DNA from: Holophagaceae bacterium
GTDB taxonomy: Bacteria > Acidobacteriota > Holophagae > Holophagales > Holophagaceae
Assembly: GCA_025363715.1 (NCBI GenBank)
Contig: JANYLR010000024.1
Location: 1 to 64,000 of the forward strand
Length of the DNA: 64,000 nt
Direction of reading: 5' to 3'
The position numbers and the translations under genes are program-made. Positions 50,701 through 59,238 of this stretch are shown here, piece by piece. The notes under the pieces are model-generated. The model did no database searches and had not been told where the DNA came from. It saw only the letters and a program-made list of their open reading frames with translations. Positions within the stretch are counted from its first letter, which is position 1, and every line of letters starts with the position of its first letter.

Positions 50701-51312
50701 CTACTTCTTCGGTTCGGCCACCACCGTCGGCTTGGGCGGATCCACCGTCGCCGCCAGTGCCGCCGTCGGCGCACTCTGGAAGGCCAGATGCATGATCCAC
50801 CAGCGCTTGCCATCCCACACGCACTGCAGGGCGTTGATGCCGGTGTAGAGCACGGGCCCGCCCGCTTCCAGCCGGATCTCGTAGGGGGACCAGACCTGGG
50901 CGACTCCCTCCTGCTTCTGGACGGAGACGGCCGTGCCCCTTTCGAAGAAGCCCTTCTCCCACTGGGGGATGGCGAAACTCAGGAAGGCCTCCAGGTCCAT
51001 GGGGCGCATGAAGGCGCCCTGGGCGGGGTGCTTGGCCGCCACCGTGAGCCGGGCCTGGAGGTGGAACAGGGCGCGGATCTTCTCGATGTCACGTTTCTGG
51101 TCCTTGGGCCCGGAGATGAAGGTGTAGAGCGTGGCCACCAGCGCCTCGGGGGAGCCGACCTCGGCTGGGCTCAGCTCTGCCCGAACCAGTTCCTTGATGG
51201 GGTTCGAGCTCATCTGAGGCGACGTGGGCAGGTCGGCTGCCGACTTCTTGGCTGGCGGTGGGCCCTGGGCGACCAGGGACAGGGCGGTGAGAAAGAACAG
51301 GGAACGGATCAC
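50701..51312 (-). CDS. Exported NTF2-like protein, function unknown
   Basis: 203 residues with a signal peptide (1-16, ending SLVAQ). The middle (about 40-170) has a strand-helix pattern ending in VLYTGINALQCVWDGKRWWIMHLAFQS, as in small NTF2-like folds, and the C-terminus is Pro/Val/Ala-rich and lacks structure. The GTG at 51312 is preferred because GGAGG lies five bases upstream. It is the last gene of the ampG operon, 25 bases past the ampG stop, and convergent with the rhodanese gene two bases apart. Confidence 0.6.
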   Translation of the reverse strand: MIRSLFFLTALSLVAQGPPPAKKSAADLPTSPQMSSNPIKELVRAELSPAEVGSPEALVATLYTFISGPKDQKRDIEKIRALFHLQARLTVAAKHPAQGAFMRPMDLEAFLSFAIPQWEKGFFERGTAVSVQKQEGVAQVWSPYEIRLEAGGPVLYTGINALQCVWDGKRWWIMHLAFQSAPTAALAATVDPPKPTVVAEPKK

Positions 51313-51337
51313 AGAGCCTCCGGAGAACACGACTTTG

Positions 51338-52552
51338 TCACGACTGGTCCCCTTCGGGGAGCCCCCAGCGGTCCCACAGCAGCAGTAGCAGCAAGCCCGG
51401 GATTGCCGCCGCGGCGCAGACCGGAAAGTAGAGCTTCCAGCCGTACGCTTCGGCCATGAAGCCCGTCAGGCCGCCGAACAGAGTGCGGGGCAGGGCCGTC
51501 AGGGCGCTGAAGAGGGCGTACTGGGTGCCTGTGTAGGTGCGGTTGCAGCTGCCCATGAGCAAGGCCACGAGCGCGCTGCCCCCCATGCCGTAGGCCAGAT
51601 TCTCCAAGGTGTTGGCGGCCACCAGCAGGGGCAGGTGAGCCCCCAGCAGCGAGATGGCCCAGAACCCCAGGATGCTGCCCGCCTGGACGAAGCCGCAGAT
51701 CCAGAGGGCCTTGCGAAGGCTCATGCGCAGGAGCATCCAGCCCCCGATGAGCCCCCCCAGGATGATGGCCACCATGGCGGTGGTCTTCTGCACGGTGCCG
51801 ATCTGCAGCTTCGTGAAGCCCATGCCCCGCATGAGGAAGGGCATGGTCATGGCTTCCGCCAACCAGTCCCCCAGCTTGTAGAACACGGCGAAGGCCAGAA
51901 GGTAGCCGATGCCGGGGCGTTGCAGCAGGTCCTGCAGGGGCCCCACGACGGCCTCCCGGAGGCTGTGCGGCGCCCGGGCCACCCCATCCGTATTGACGGC
52001 CAGCCAGGTGCCCAGCATGCCCAGACAGGTGATGAGGGCCATCAGCAGGTAGGTGGTCCGCCAGCCATAGAAGTTGGCCAGGATCAGAGCGAGGCCGCCA
52101 CTCACCAGCATGGCCACGCGGTAGGCCGCGATGTGGATGCTGTTGCCCAGGCCCAGATGCTTCTGATCCAGCGCCTCGGCCCGCCAGGCATCCACCGCGA
52201 TATCGAAGGTGGCGCTGGTGAAGGCCACGGCCAGGCCCAGCCAGACCACCCGCAGCATGCTCAGGCGCGGATTGGTGCGGGCTAGCAGGACCAGCGCCAG
52301 GACCATGAGCCCCTGCATCAGGAGCATCCAGCCCCGGCGGCGACCCAGCCCGGGCAGGGCATAGCGATCCAGCAGGGGGGCCCAGAACACCTTCAGGCTG
52401 TAGGGCAGGGTCACGAAGGCCAGCAGGCCGATGGAGGCAAGGCTCCACTGCTCATCCGTCATCCAGGCCCTGAGCGTCGACCCCGTGAGGAAGAGCGGCA
52501 GCCCCGAGGCGAACCCGAGCAGGATGAGGACCAGGAGGCGGCGAAACGGCAT
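51338..52552 (-). CDS. ampG: AmpG-like MFS muropeptide permease
   Basis: 404 residues, 12 membrane helices. AmpG brings anhydro-muropeptides from the periplasm into the cell for wall recycling. The N-terminal block LLGFASGLPLFLTGSTLRAWMTDEQWSLASIGLLAF and TLPYSLKVFWAPLLDRYALP are classic AmpG, as is SATFDIAVDAWRAEAL. No ampD or nagZ is here; SpoIID-like and beta-lactamase-fold genes lie 30 kb away. Upstream is a DUF2231-like gene and downstream an NTF2-like gene, all on the minus strand. Confidence 0.93.
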   Translation of the reverse strand: MPFRRLLVLILLGFASGLPLFLTGSTLRAWMTDEQWSLASIGLLAFVTLPYSLKVFWAPLLDRYALPGLGRRRGWMLLMQGLMVLALVLLARTNPRLSMLRVVWLGLAVAFTSATFDIAVDAWRAEALDQKHLGLGNSIHIAAYRVAMLVSGGLALILANFYGWRTTYLLMALITCLGMLGTWLAVNTDGVARAPHSLREAVVGPLQDLLQRPGIGYLLAFAVFYKLGDWLAEAMTMPFLMRGMGFTKLQIGTVQKTTAMVAIILGGLIGGWMLLRMSLRKALWICGFVQAGSILGFWAISLLGAHLPLLVAANTLENLAYGMGGSALVALLMGSCNRTYTGTQYALFSALTALPRTLFGGLTGFMAEAYGWKLYFPVCAAAAIPGLLLLLLWDRWGLPEGDQS

Positions 52553-52599
52553 GGGTGATGGTAGCGGGTGCGAGGCCGCGACGGGCGGATCCGGCTGCT

Positions 52600-53085
52600 T
52601 CAGCGCAGGGGGGGTTCGGGCCCGGCGTGGGTGTGCAGATCGTGGACCAGGTGGCCCCCGGCGTGGCCGGTGAGGCCAAGGGTGAGCACACCCCCGGCGC
52701 TGAGGAGCAACCAGAGCAGCAGCAGACCGAGCTCAAGGTTCCGGGGCAGCTCGCGCTTCCGTAGCTGGGGCAGCACCCACAGCACTGCCAGGGCCACCCC
52801 CAGCAGCCCGAACAGCACCGTCGTCTTCTGGGCCAGCAGCTCGTGCTCGCGCAATCCGGCCAGGAGGGCCGGGGTGGCCCGGGCATAGCGCTCCACCGCC
52901 TCGCCACTCTCCAGGGCCAGGAGCAGGCCACCGAAGCCGAGCAGCAGCAGGAGGAGCGCAGCGGCGTGGAGCCCCCGTCGCTGGGCGGGCCAGAGCAGGC
53001 CCACGAACACCAGCAGCGGCGCGACCGTCAGCAGGGCGATGGGAAAGTGGACGAGGGCGGGGTGGATGTGGTTCCAGGGTGGCAT
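52600..53085 (-). CDS. DUF2231-like four-helix membrane protein
   Basis: 161 residues, four hydrophobic helices. It opens MPPWNHIHPALVHFPIALLTVAPLLVF, the HPxxVHFPIAL signature of DUF2231, whose members may bind haem through such histidines. The C-terminus has further histidines (HAGGHLVHDLHTHAG). The ATG at 53085 has AGGAG five bases upstream. It is first in the operon with ampG (47 bases to its start). No haem enzyme lies next to it. Confidence 0.75.
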   Translation of the reverse strand: MPPWNHIHPALVHFPIALLTVAPLLVFVGLLWPAQRRGLHAAALLLLLLGFGGLLLALESGEAVERYARATPALLAGLREHELLAQKTTVLFGLLGVALAVLWVLPQLRKRELPRNLELGLLLLWLLLSAGGVLTLGLTGHAGGHLVHDLHTHAGPEPPLR

Positions 53086-53382
53086 GGGGTCTCCTAGGAG
53101 CACTGCCATCAGTTGCTTCCCTAGCCGTGATTACGCCAGGCCAGCAGGGACAGATTGCACCAACAGGGTGCCATGGGGCCTTCGGCGGGAATTCCCCAAA
53201 AAAGGATCGGCTCTCATGCTGCGACCTCCGGCACTTGGTCCGCCCCCGGATGGGTGAGGAATTGAAGATCGGATCTGGAGCAGCGGACCCATCCGTACCA
53301 ACGTTGGGGCATCGAGACCCTTCGTTCCACCCTCGCGCGCCCTGACCTGGGGCGGTGGGGAGCGCTTTGCCCGGGAGCACCC

Positions 53383-54162
53383 ATGAACCTCCGCCTCGCT
53401 TTCCTCTTCTCTGCACTTCTGTCCGCCCTGGCAGCCCAGGATTCGGAGGTCCCCTTGGGCCTCAACCTGCCGACGGCTGCCATGGTCGAAGGGTGGCGGC
53501 CGGCCATCCGCTTCACCCATCGCTTCGCGGAACCGGCCCGGAACAACTCCAAGGATCTGTATGGGCTGGACGGGGGCAACTTCGCCGGGTTCGGCCTGGA
53601 CCAGGGCATCGGCGCGGTGCCGGGCCTGAACGCCCAGCTCTACCGCACCTCGGACGCCAAGACCCTGGTGCTGGCCCTGCAACAGCGGCTGTTGAACGAT
53701 CCCCGCCTTAATGTGTCCTTACGGGTGGAGCGATTTGATGAGGGCCTGCAGCGAACCACGCTTCCGGGTGGCACCATCGGAATCACCGGAGCGGCGGTCC
53801 AGCTCCCCACGGAGGCTAACCTGGGCCCCCTGACCTTCCGCCTCGTGCCCACCTGGCTCACCCGCACCTCCACCCAGGATCGGGGACTCTTCACGGCAGG
53901 CGCCGGCATCACATGGACCATCCTGGAGGGCCAGTCGCTCCTCGGGGAGATCTATCCGCGCCCCAGCCGCCTGGACAGCGGCAGCTATGAGCAGGGTTTC
54001 GCCCTGGGCTACCGGTTCGCCACCCGGGGCCACCGCTTCACGCTGCTGGCCACCAATGCCTCAGGCACCACAACCCACCAGGTGCTGGGCGGCGACTACA
54101 ATGGCGGCCCCCGCTCCGCCAGCCGCTGGGCGTTGGGGTTCAACCTGGTACGGCTGTTCTGA
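53383..54162 (+). CDS. Outer-membrane beta-barrel protein (DUF5777-like)
   Basis: 259 residues with a signal peptide (1-18, ending ALAAQ). The mature part starts with PTAAMVEGWRPAIRFTHRFAEPARNNSKDLYGLDGG, a pattern I associate with the DUF5777 barrel family, and continues with amphipathic strands to a terminal Phe (NLVRLF). Family members elsewhere lie by c-type cytochrome or YceI genes; none is here. It stands alone. Its 220-base upstream gap (53101-53382) holds no gene. Confidence 0.65.
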   Translation: MNLRLAFLFSALLSALAAQDSEVPLGLNLPTAAMVEGWRPAIRFTHRFAEPARNNSKDLYGLDGGNFAGFGLDQGIGAVPGLNAQLYRTSDAKTLVLALQQRLLNDPRLNVSLRVERFDEGLQRTTLPGGTIGITGAAVQLPTEANLGPLTFRLVPTWLTRTSTQDRGLFTAGAGITWTILEGQSLLGEIYPRPSRLDSGSYEQGFALGYRFATRGHRFTLLATNASGTTTHQVLGGDYNGGPRSASRWALGFNLVRLF

Positions 54163-54178
54163 GGCTGGAGAGCACCCC

Positions 54179-54341
54179 GCGAGGCACGGCTCCGCCGGGC
54201 CAAGCGCGGGGCCCCGGGGGTGTTCGCGCAGCGTCCTCCGCCTGACGCGGCCTCCACAGGAGGCCACTCCCCGGGATAAGGATCCAGCGAGGCCCGGCTT
54301 CGCCGGGCCGAGCGCGGGGGCCCGGGGGGGTGCGCGCAGCG
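54179..54341. repeat. Two ~55-base GC-rich repeats (family F)
   Basis: Copies at 54179-54233 and 54287-54341, both starting GCGAGGC and ending GCGCAGCG, share about 85-90 % of positions, with a GCCCGGC..GCCGGGC hairpin at the centre of each. A GGCCTCC-ACA-GGAGGCC palindrome (about 54249-54265) lies between them. The region fills the gap between the convergent barrel gene and acs. Confidence 0.75.
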
Positions 54342-54368
54342 AAGCGGAGCGTGGAACCCCCGGACATA

Positions 54369-56300
54369 TCAATCCGCCAGGGTGCTGAGGTCGCCGGGAT
54401 CCTGCCCCAGGGCCTCGGCCTTGAGGGCTCGGCGCAGGATCTTCCCCGAGCGGGTCTTGGGCAGGCTGGCGCGGATCTGGATCTCGCTGGGCATGGCGAT
54501 GCCGCCCAGGTCCTCGCGGACGTGGTCCTTGAGGCTGGCGATGAGGCCGGGGCCGGTCGCCACGCCCGCCCGCACCACCACGAAGGCCATGATGCGCTCA
54601 CCCTTGATGGGATCGGGCAGGCCCACCACGGCGCTTTCGGCCACGGCGGGATGGCGGATGAGGGAGCCTTCCACATCGGAGGTGCCGATGCGGTGGCCGG
54701 CCACATTCAGCACGTCGTCTGACCGGCCCAGCACCGCGAAGTAGCCATCGGGATCCTTCACCGCCACGTCCCCCACCGTGTAGAAGCCGGGAATCTCTTT
54801 CCAGTAGTCCTCATAGCGCTTGTGGTCGTTCCACACGGTCCGCAGCATGTAGGGCAGCGGGAACTTGATGACCAGCAGGCCGCCCTGGCCATCGGGCACC
54901 GCCGAACCGTCCTTGTTCACCACGGCCAGCTGAGCCCCGGGCAGGGCCTTGCCGGCCTTGCCGGGCCGGGCCTCGAAGGTGGGCAGGGTACCGATGACGG
55001 GACCGGCGATCTCGGTCTGCCACCAGTTGTCCACCACCTGGCCATTGCCCTGGCCCACCAGGTGCTGCTGGGCCCAGCGATGGGCCTCGGGATTCAGGGG
55101 CTCGCCGGCGCAGGCCATGAGCCGCAGGCGGCTGAGATCGTACTTGCCGGGGGCTTCGGCTCCGTGGCTCATCCACATGCGGACGGCCGTGGGCGCCGTG
55201 AACATGACGTTGACGCCGAAGCGCTCGCAGATCTCCCAGGTCACTTCCGGGCTCGGGAAATCCGGTGCGCCTTCGCGGCAAAGCACCGTGGCACCGATGC
55301 TCATGGGGCCGTAGACGATGAAGCTGTGGCCCACCACCCAGCCGATGTCCGAGGTGCTCCAGTAGATGTCGCGCTCCTGGATCTGGTAGAAGGCCTTGCT
55401 CAGATAGTTCACGCCCACCAGGTAGCCGCCCGTGGTATGAACGACACCCTTCGGTTTTCCGGTCGTGCCGCTGGTGTAGAGGATGAACAGGGGGTGCTCG
55501 GCATCCACCATTTCCGGATCGCAGTGGATCTCCCGACCCCGCTGGATGTCGTAGAAGTCCTTCTCGCGCTCGCTGGCGAAGGTGACGGGGGCATCGCCGG
55601 GGCGGGAGCCGCGCCGGTGGACGATGACGTGATCCACGGAGACCAGGTCGCGGACGGCCTCGTCCACGATGGGCTTCAAGGCGATGGCCTTGCCCCGGCG
55701 GTAGGTGAAGTCGGAGCAGACCACCACCTTGGCGCCGGCGTCTTCGATGCGGGTGCGCAGGGCCGCCTGGCCCATGCCCGCGTAGACCACGCTGTGGATC
55801 GCGCCGATGCGGGCGCAGGCCAGCATGGAGATGATGCCTTCCGGCGTGAGGGGCATGTAGAGGATGACGCGGTCGCCCTTCTGCACGCCCAGGCGCTTGA
55901 GGGTGTTGGCGAAGCGGTTCATCTCGCGGTAGAGGCGGTTGTAAGTGTAGGTGCGCTCGTCGCCATCTTCGCCCACCCAGATCAGCGCGGCCTTGTTGCG
56001 CCGGTCGCTGTGCACGTGGCGATCGATGCAGTTCACGGTGGCATTGAGCTTGCCGCCCACGAACCAGGCGTGGTTGGGCGCGTTGAACTCGAAGACCTTG
56101 GTCCAGGGCTCGGCCCAGTCCAGGGCCTTGGCCTTCTCGCCCCAGAAGGTGGCGGGATCCTCCTCGGCCAGGGCCCGCTCCACTTCGTAGTTGATGGCTG
56201 CCTGCTTGGCCAGCCAGCCGCGCATGGGGATGGGCGCTTCGCCCTTCTGCAGCGCCTCGATGGTCGCCTGCTGGGTAATGCTGATTTCCACGTCGCTCAT
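54369..56300 (-). CDS. acs: Acetyl-CoA synthetase
   Basis: 643 residues, the usual length. Makes acetyl-CoA from acetate, ATP and CoA through an acetyl-AMP intermediate. Key blocks: YTSGTTGKPKGVVHTTGGYL (AMP-binding), DIGWVVGHSFIVYGP, DNWWQTEIAG and, at the C-terminus, LPKTRSGKILRR with the Lys that is commonly acetylated to switch the enzyme off. Single gene with repeats downstream. Suggests acetate use. Confidence 0.96.
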   Translation of the reverse strand: MSDVEISITQQATIEALQKGEAPIPMRGWLAKQAAINYEVERALAEEDPATFWGEKAKALDWAEPWTKVFEFNAPNHAWFVGGKLNATVNCIDRHVHSDRRNKAALIWVGEDGDERTYTYNRLYREMNRFANTLKRLGVQKGDRVILYMPLTPEGIISMLACARIGAIHSVVYAGMGQAALRTRIEDAGAKVVVCSDFTYRRGKAIALKPIVDEAVRDLVSVDHVIVHRRGSRPGDAPVTFASEREKDFYDIQRGREIHCDPEMVDAEHPLFILYTSGTTGKPKGVVHTTGGYLVGVNYLSKAFYQIQERDIYWSTSDIGWVVGHSFIVYGPMSIGATVLCREGAPDFPSPEVTWEICERFGVNVMFTAPTAVRMWMSHGAEAPGKYDLSRLRLMACAGEPLNPEAHRWAQQHLVGQGNGQVVDNWWQTEIAGPVIGTLPTFEARPGKAGKALPGAQLAVVNKDGSAVPDGQGGLLVIKFPLPYMLRTVWNDHKRYEDYWKEIPGFYTVGDVAVKDPDGYFAVLGRSDDVLNVAGHRIGTSDVEGSLIRHPAVAESAVVGLPDPIKGERIMAFVVVRAGVATGPGLIASLKDHVREDLGGIAMPSEIQIRASLPKTRSGKILRRALKAEALGQDPGDLSTLAD

Positions 56301-56432
56301 GGACGACTCCGGGATCGGGATGCTGTGAGTGGAATGCGTTGGGTTTGGAGGGAAGGTAGCATGGAGCCCGGCCCATCCCGCGGAGAACGATGACGGGAAT
56401 CACAGAGGCCAACCCTGACTGGAGGCCACAGC

Positions 56433-57056
56433 ATGACTCAATCCACGCACGTTCCAGGAACTTACGATGTTCACCCGAGTGTCATCTACGTGCAGACGAT
56501 CCTGGCCAATTTCAGATCGAAAACGGGTCGCACCGTGGATGAATGGTCAGACCTTCTCAGGAATGAATGGCCAGCAGAGCCCAAGGCCTGGCTCAAGTCG
56601 AAAGGCCTGGGTACCACTCAGGCCGGGCTCGTCCTACAGCGCGCCAGTGCCAAGCCAGGACACGCCTTTGATGACACGCCGGAAGGGTACCTCGCCGCGG
56701 CCTCAGGCTACGTGGACGGTCAGTACCGCGGCCAAAAAGCGGTGCTGCGCCCACTCTTTGAGGGCATCGTCAGCCTGATCCGCAGCCTGGGCCCCGAGGT
56801 ACGGGTCTGCCCCTGCGAAACCATCGTGCCCTTCTACCGCAACCACGTCTTCGCCGAAGTGAAGCCCTTCGTGTCGCGGTTGGATCTCGGCCTCGCCCTC
56901 GGCGATCCGGCCTCCGTGGAGGACCCCATCGGCAGATTGAAGGACACCGGCGGCTTCGCGAAGAAGGACCGCATCACGCACAAACTGGAGCTCATGTCGG
57001 AAGCGGACCTGAAGATCGCCCTGCCCTGGCTGCAACGGGCGTACGAGCGGGACTAG
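56433..57056 (+). CDS. DUF4287/DUF5655-type protein
   Basis: 207 residues. The first ~75 residues (HPSVIYVQTILANFRSKTGRTVDEWSDLL .. AWLKSKGLGTTQAGLVLQRAS) have the pattern of the DUF4287 domain; the second half (YRGQKAVLRPLFEGIVSLIRSLGPEVRVCPCETIVPFYRNHVFAEVKP) that of DUF5655, which in other proteins is thought to be a DNA- or nucleotide-linked accessory domain. No function is known. GGAGG precedes the ATG. It is divergent from acs across 132 bases, which would hold both promoters. Confidence 0.75.
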   Translation: MTQSTHVPGTYDVHPSVIYVQTILANFRSKTGRTVDEWSDLLRNEWPAEPKAWLKSKGLGTTQAGLVLQRASAKPGHAFDDTPEGYLAAASGYVDGQYRGQKAVLRPLFEGIVSLIRSLGPEVRVCPCETIVPFYRNHVFAEVKPFVSRLDLGLALGDPASVEDPIGRLKDTGGFAKKDRITHKLELMSEADLKIALPWLQRAYERD

Positions 57057-57180
57057 GGTTGGAAAGAAGGTTCTTCCGGCATTTCAGGGAAAGCAGGAAC
57101 GCAGACATTGAGCGCCAGAAAAGACACAGAGAACTGTGAGGAACAGGCCCGTCCGTAGGGCCTCTCGCTGATTCAAGAGC

Positions 57181-57248
57181 GGCTGGTCACGGAAGACACA
57201 GAATTCCACGGAGAACACGGAAGGGGCCATGGCCCTCGCCGCGCAGGC
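57181..57248. repeat. Dispersed repeat E, copy 1
   Basis: A 68-base block starting GGCTGGTCACGGAAGACACA that matches the copy at 61809-61876 at 59 of 68 positions. It lies in a gene-free stretch (57057-57349) that also contains related GACACAGAG-type phrases. Nothing else is seen in this gap. Confidence 0.8.
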
Positions 57249-57349
57249 CCGCCGGAGGCGGCTTCCGTGACCAGCGCTTTTCTCGGTGGCACCTGCGGTG
57301 AACAAACCGTCGTCGCCATGCGTAGGCTGGTGGGGCGGACTGAAGGGCC

Positions 57350-57937
57350 TCAGGACATGGGCTTGGGGCGGCTGGCGGGCGGCACGATGCCGTTCATGCG
57401 GAGGTATTCCACCATCTGGCCGTAGTGGTCCATGCCGTGGAAGGAGAGGAGGGTGGCCATGCCGATGGGCGTAAAGTCCGGGCCCTGGCCGAAGGGATTC
57501 TTCATGGGCTTGCAGCCACTCTGGGCCGTGATGCTCTGGATGGCCTTCCTGGCATAGGCGAAGGAGTCCTTCATGTACTTCACGATCTCGGCCTTGGTCT
57601 TGAGGCTGTCGGGCCCCATCTCGATAGTGGCCATGTCCCCCTGGGGCTTCTCCCCCAGGATAATGGCGCCAAAGGCGAAGTTCACTGCGGCAACGTGCTT
57701 CACCTGCTGGGCGAAGGTCTTTACGCCCTTGAACTCGCCTTGGGTGGGGGCCCAGTCGAACTTGTCCTCTGGCATGGCCTCGGCCGCGCCGATGAACTGT
57801 CCCACCACCCACTGGTAGGTTCCGTCCATGGCCACACCGACGGTGGGCTCGGCCACGGCGGGCATCGGGGCCTTGGGCGCGGGAGCCTGGGCCGCCAACG
57901 GCAGCGCGAGCAAGAGGGAGAGTGTCGTCATTTTCAC
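57350..57937 (-). CDS. Exported DinB-family protein
   Basis: 195 residues. The start is set to the GTG at 57937 because GGAGG lies five bases upstream and it gives a signal peptide (KMTTLSLLLALPLAAQA). The mature part is a DinB-type four-helix bundle with the conserved His positions (QQVKHVAAVNFAF and SFHGMDHYGQMVEYLRMNG), the metal site of this family. Secreted DinB proteins are common in Acidobacteriota; the substrate is unknown. The second DinB gene, at 62007, is cytosolic. Confidence 0.8.
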   Translation of the reverse strand: MKMTTLSLLLALPLAAQAPAPKAPMPAVAEPTVGVAMDGTYQWVVGQFIGAAEAMPEDKFDWAPTQGEFKGVKTFAQQVKHVAAVNFAFGAIILGEKPQGDMATIEMGPDSLKTKAEIVKYMKDSFAYARKAIQSITAQSGCKPMKNPFGQGPDFTPIGMATLLSFHGMDHYGQMVEYLRMNGIVPPASRPKPMS

Positions 57938-58050
57938 AGTGTCCTCCTTGGGAAAGGAAGCCATCCTACACCCAGAGAGTCATCCCTGTATCAACATTCA
58001 TATTCGATCCCGGGTGGCAGGAGCCACGACCCGGTGGCGAAAGTCGAAAT

Positions 58051-58530
58051 CTAGGGAATCGCCACCCTCACCCAGTTGACCTTCAGCACCCGCTCCAGGT
58101 CCTTTGGATCCAGCCCCACCAGGAACCCCCGGCTGCCGCCATTGAGGTAGATGCGGTCGAGCTCGAAGATCGTGGCCTCGGCATGGACGGGCATGGCCTT
58201 CTTCAGGCCCAGGGGACTGGTGCCACCCACCAGGTAGCCGCTGTGGCGGTTGGCCACCTCGGGCTTGCAGGGCTGCACCGATTTCGCACCGGTCTGCCGG
58301 GCCAGCTCTTTCGTGCTCACCTCGCGGTCGCCGTGCATGAGGATGATGAGGGGCGCGCCCAGCTCATCTTCCATCACCAGGGTCTTGATGACGGCGTGCT
58401 CCCCCACCCCCAGTTCCCGGGCGCTCACCTTCGTGCCGCCATGTTCCTCGTATCGGTAGAGGTGCTCCGTGAAGGGGATGCCGACCTGCTTGAGCAGGCG
58501 GGTGGCGTTCGTCGAGGGTGTCTTGGACAT
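58051..58530 (-). CDS. ybaK: Cys-tRNA(Pro)/Cys-tRNA(Cys) deacylase YbaK
   Basis: 159 residues. Clears mischarged Cys-tRNA(Pro). Typical blocks are ELGVGEHAVIKTLVMED, with the conserved Lys in VxKT, and VGGTSPLGLKKAMPVHAEATIFELDRIYLNGGSRGFLVGL. It is divergent from the SDR gene, the 35 bases between them holding both starts. Downstream on the same strand is the DinB gene. Confidence 0.92.
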   Translation of the reverse strand: MSKTPSTNATRLLKQVGIPFTEHLYRYEEHGGTKVSARELGVGEHAVIKTLVMEDELGAPLIILMHGDREVSTKELARQTGAKSVQPCKPEVANRHSGYLVGGTSPLGLKKAMPVHAEATIFELDRIYLNGGSRGFLVGLDPKDLERVLKVNWVRVAIP

Positions 58531-58565
58531 GGCATCATCATTCCAGATCCCAGCCCGGAGGGGCC

Positions 58566-59237
58566 ATGACCAAGCCCATTGTCCTCGTCACCGGCGCCTC
58601 CCGGGGCCTGGGCCGGGAGGCGGCCCGCCGCCTGGCGGAAGAGGGCTACACGGTCCTCGCGGGCGTTCGAGATTCAGTCAGCATGAAGCCTCTTCCCGGC
58701 GTCGAGAGGCTCCCCCTGGATGTGGCGGATCCGGCATCCATCGTCGCCGCAGCCGCCACCGTGAAGGCCCGGCACGGCCATCTGGACGTGCTGGTGAATA
58801 ACGCGGCCATCCTGCTGGATGACCAGAACGATGTGCTTTCCCTGGATGGGGACTTGCTGAAGCGGACCCTGGAAACCAACAGCCTGGGCCCTCTGCGCCT
58901 GGCCCAAGCCTTCGCGCCGCTGATGGCCAGGGGCGGCCGCATCGTGAACGTGAGCAGTGCTGGCGGCCAGCTTTCAGCGCCCTCCACCTGGTCGTCCGCC
59001 TACTGCATTTCCAAGACGGCCCTCAACGCCATCACGGTGCAACTGGCCGAGGCCCTGAAGCCCCGCGGCATCGCGGTGAACGCCGTCTGCCCCGGCTGGG
59101 TGCGCACGGACATGGGCGGTCTCGAGGCCCCCCGCAGCCTCCAGCAGGGCGCCGACAGCATCCTGTGGCTGGTGCTGAAGGCCGCGCCCGATGTGACCGG
59201 CGGCTTCTGGCGGGATGGGCAGCGGATCGCCTGGTAG
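58566..59237 (+). CDS. Short-chain dehydrogenase/reductase
   Basis: 223 residues. Rossmann motif TGASRGLG (10-17), NNAA at about 78-81, active-site Ser in NVSSAGG and Tyr146/Lys150 in YCISK. NAD(P)-dependent; the substrate is unknown. The short N- and C-termini resemble carbonyl-reductase-like SDRs. GGAGG precedes the ATG. The stop abuts the convergent sensor gene by one base. Confidence 0.9.
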   Translation: MTKPIVLVTGASRGLGREAARRLAEEGYTVLAGVRDSVSMKPLPGVERLPLDVADPASIVAAAATVKARHGHLDVLVNNAAILLDDQNDVLSLDGDLLKRTLETNSLGPLRLAQAFAPLMARGGRIVNVSSAGGQLSAPSTWSSAYCISKTALNAITVQLAEALKPRGIAVNAVCPGWVRTDMGGLEAPRSLQQGADSILWLVLKAAPDVTGGFWRDGQRIAW

Positions 59238-59238
59238 C

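Noticed and set aside
54822..56393. 523-codon plus-strand frame and other long frames antisense to acs
   Set aside because: acs itself is unmistakable on the minus strand; the antisense product has no family features.
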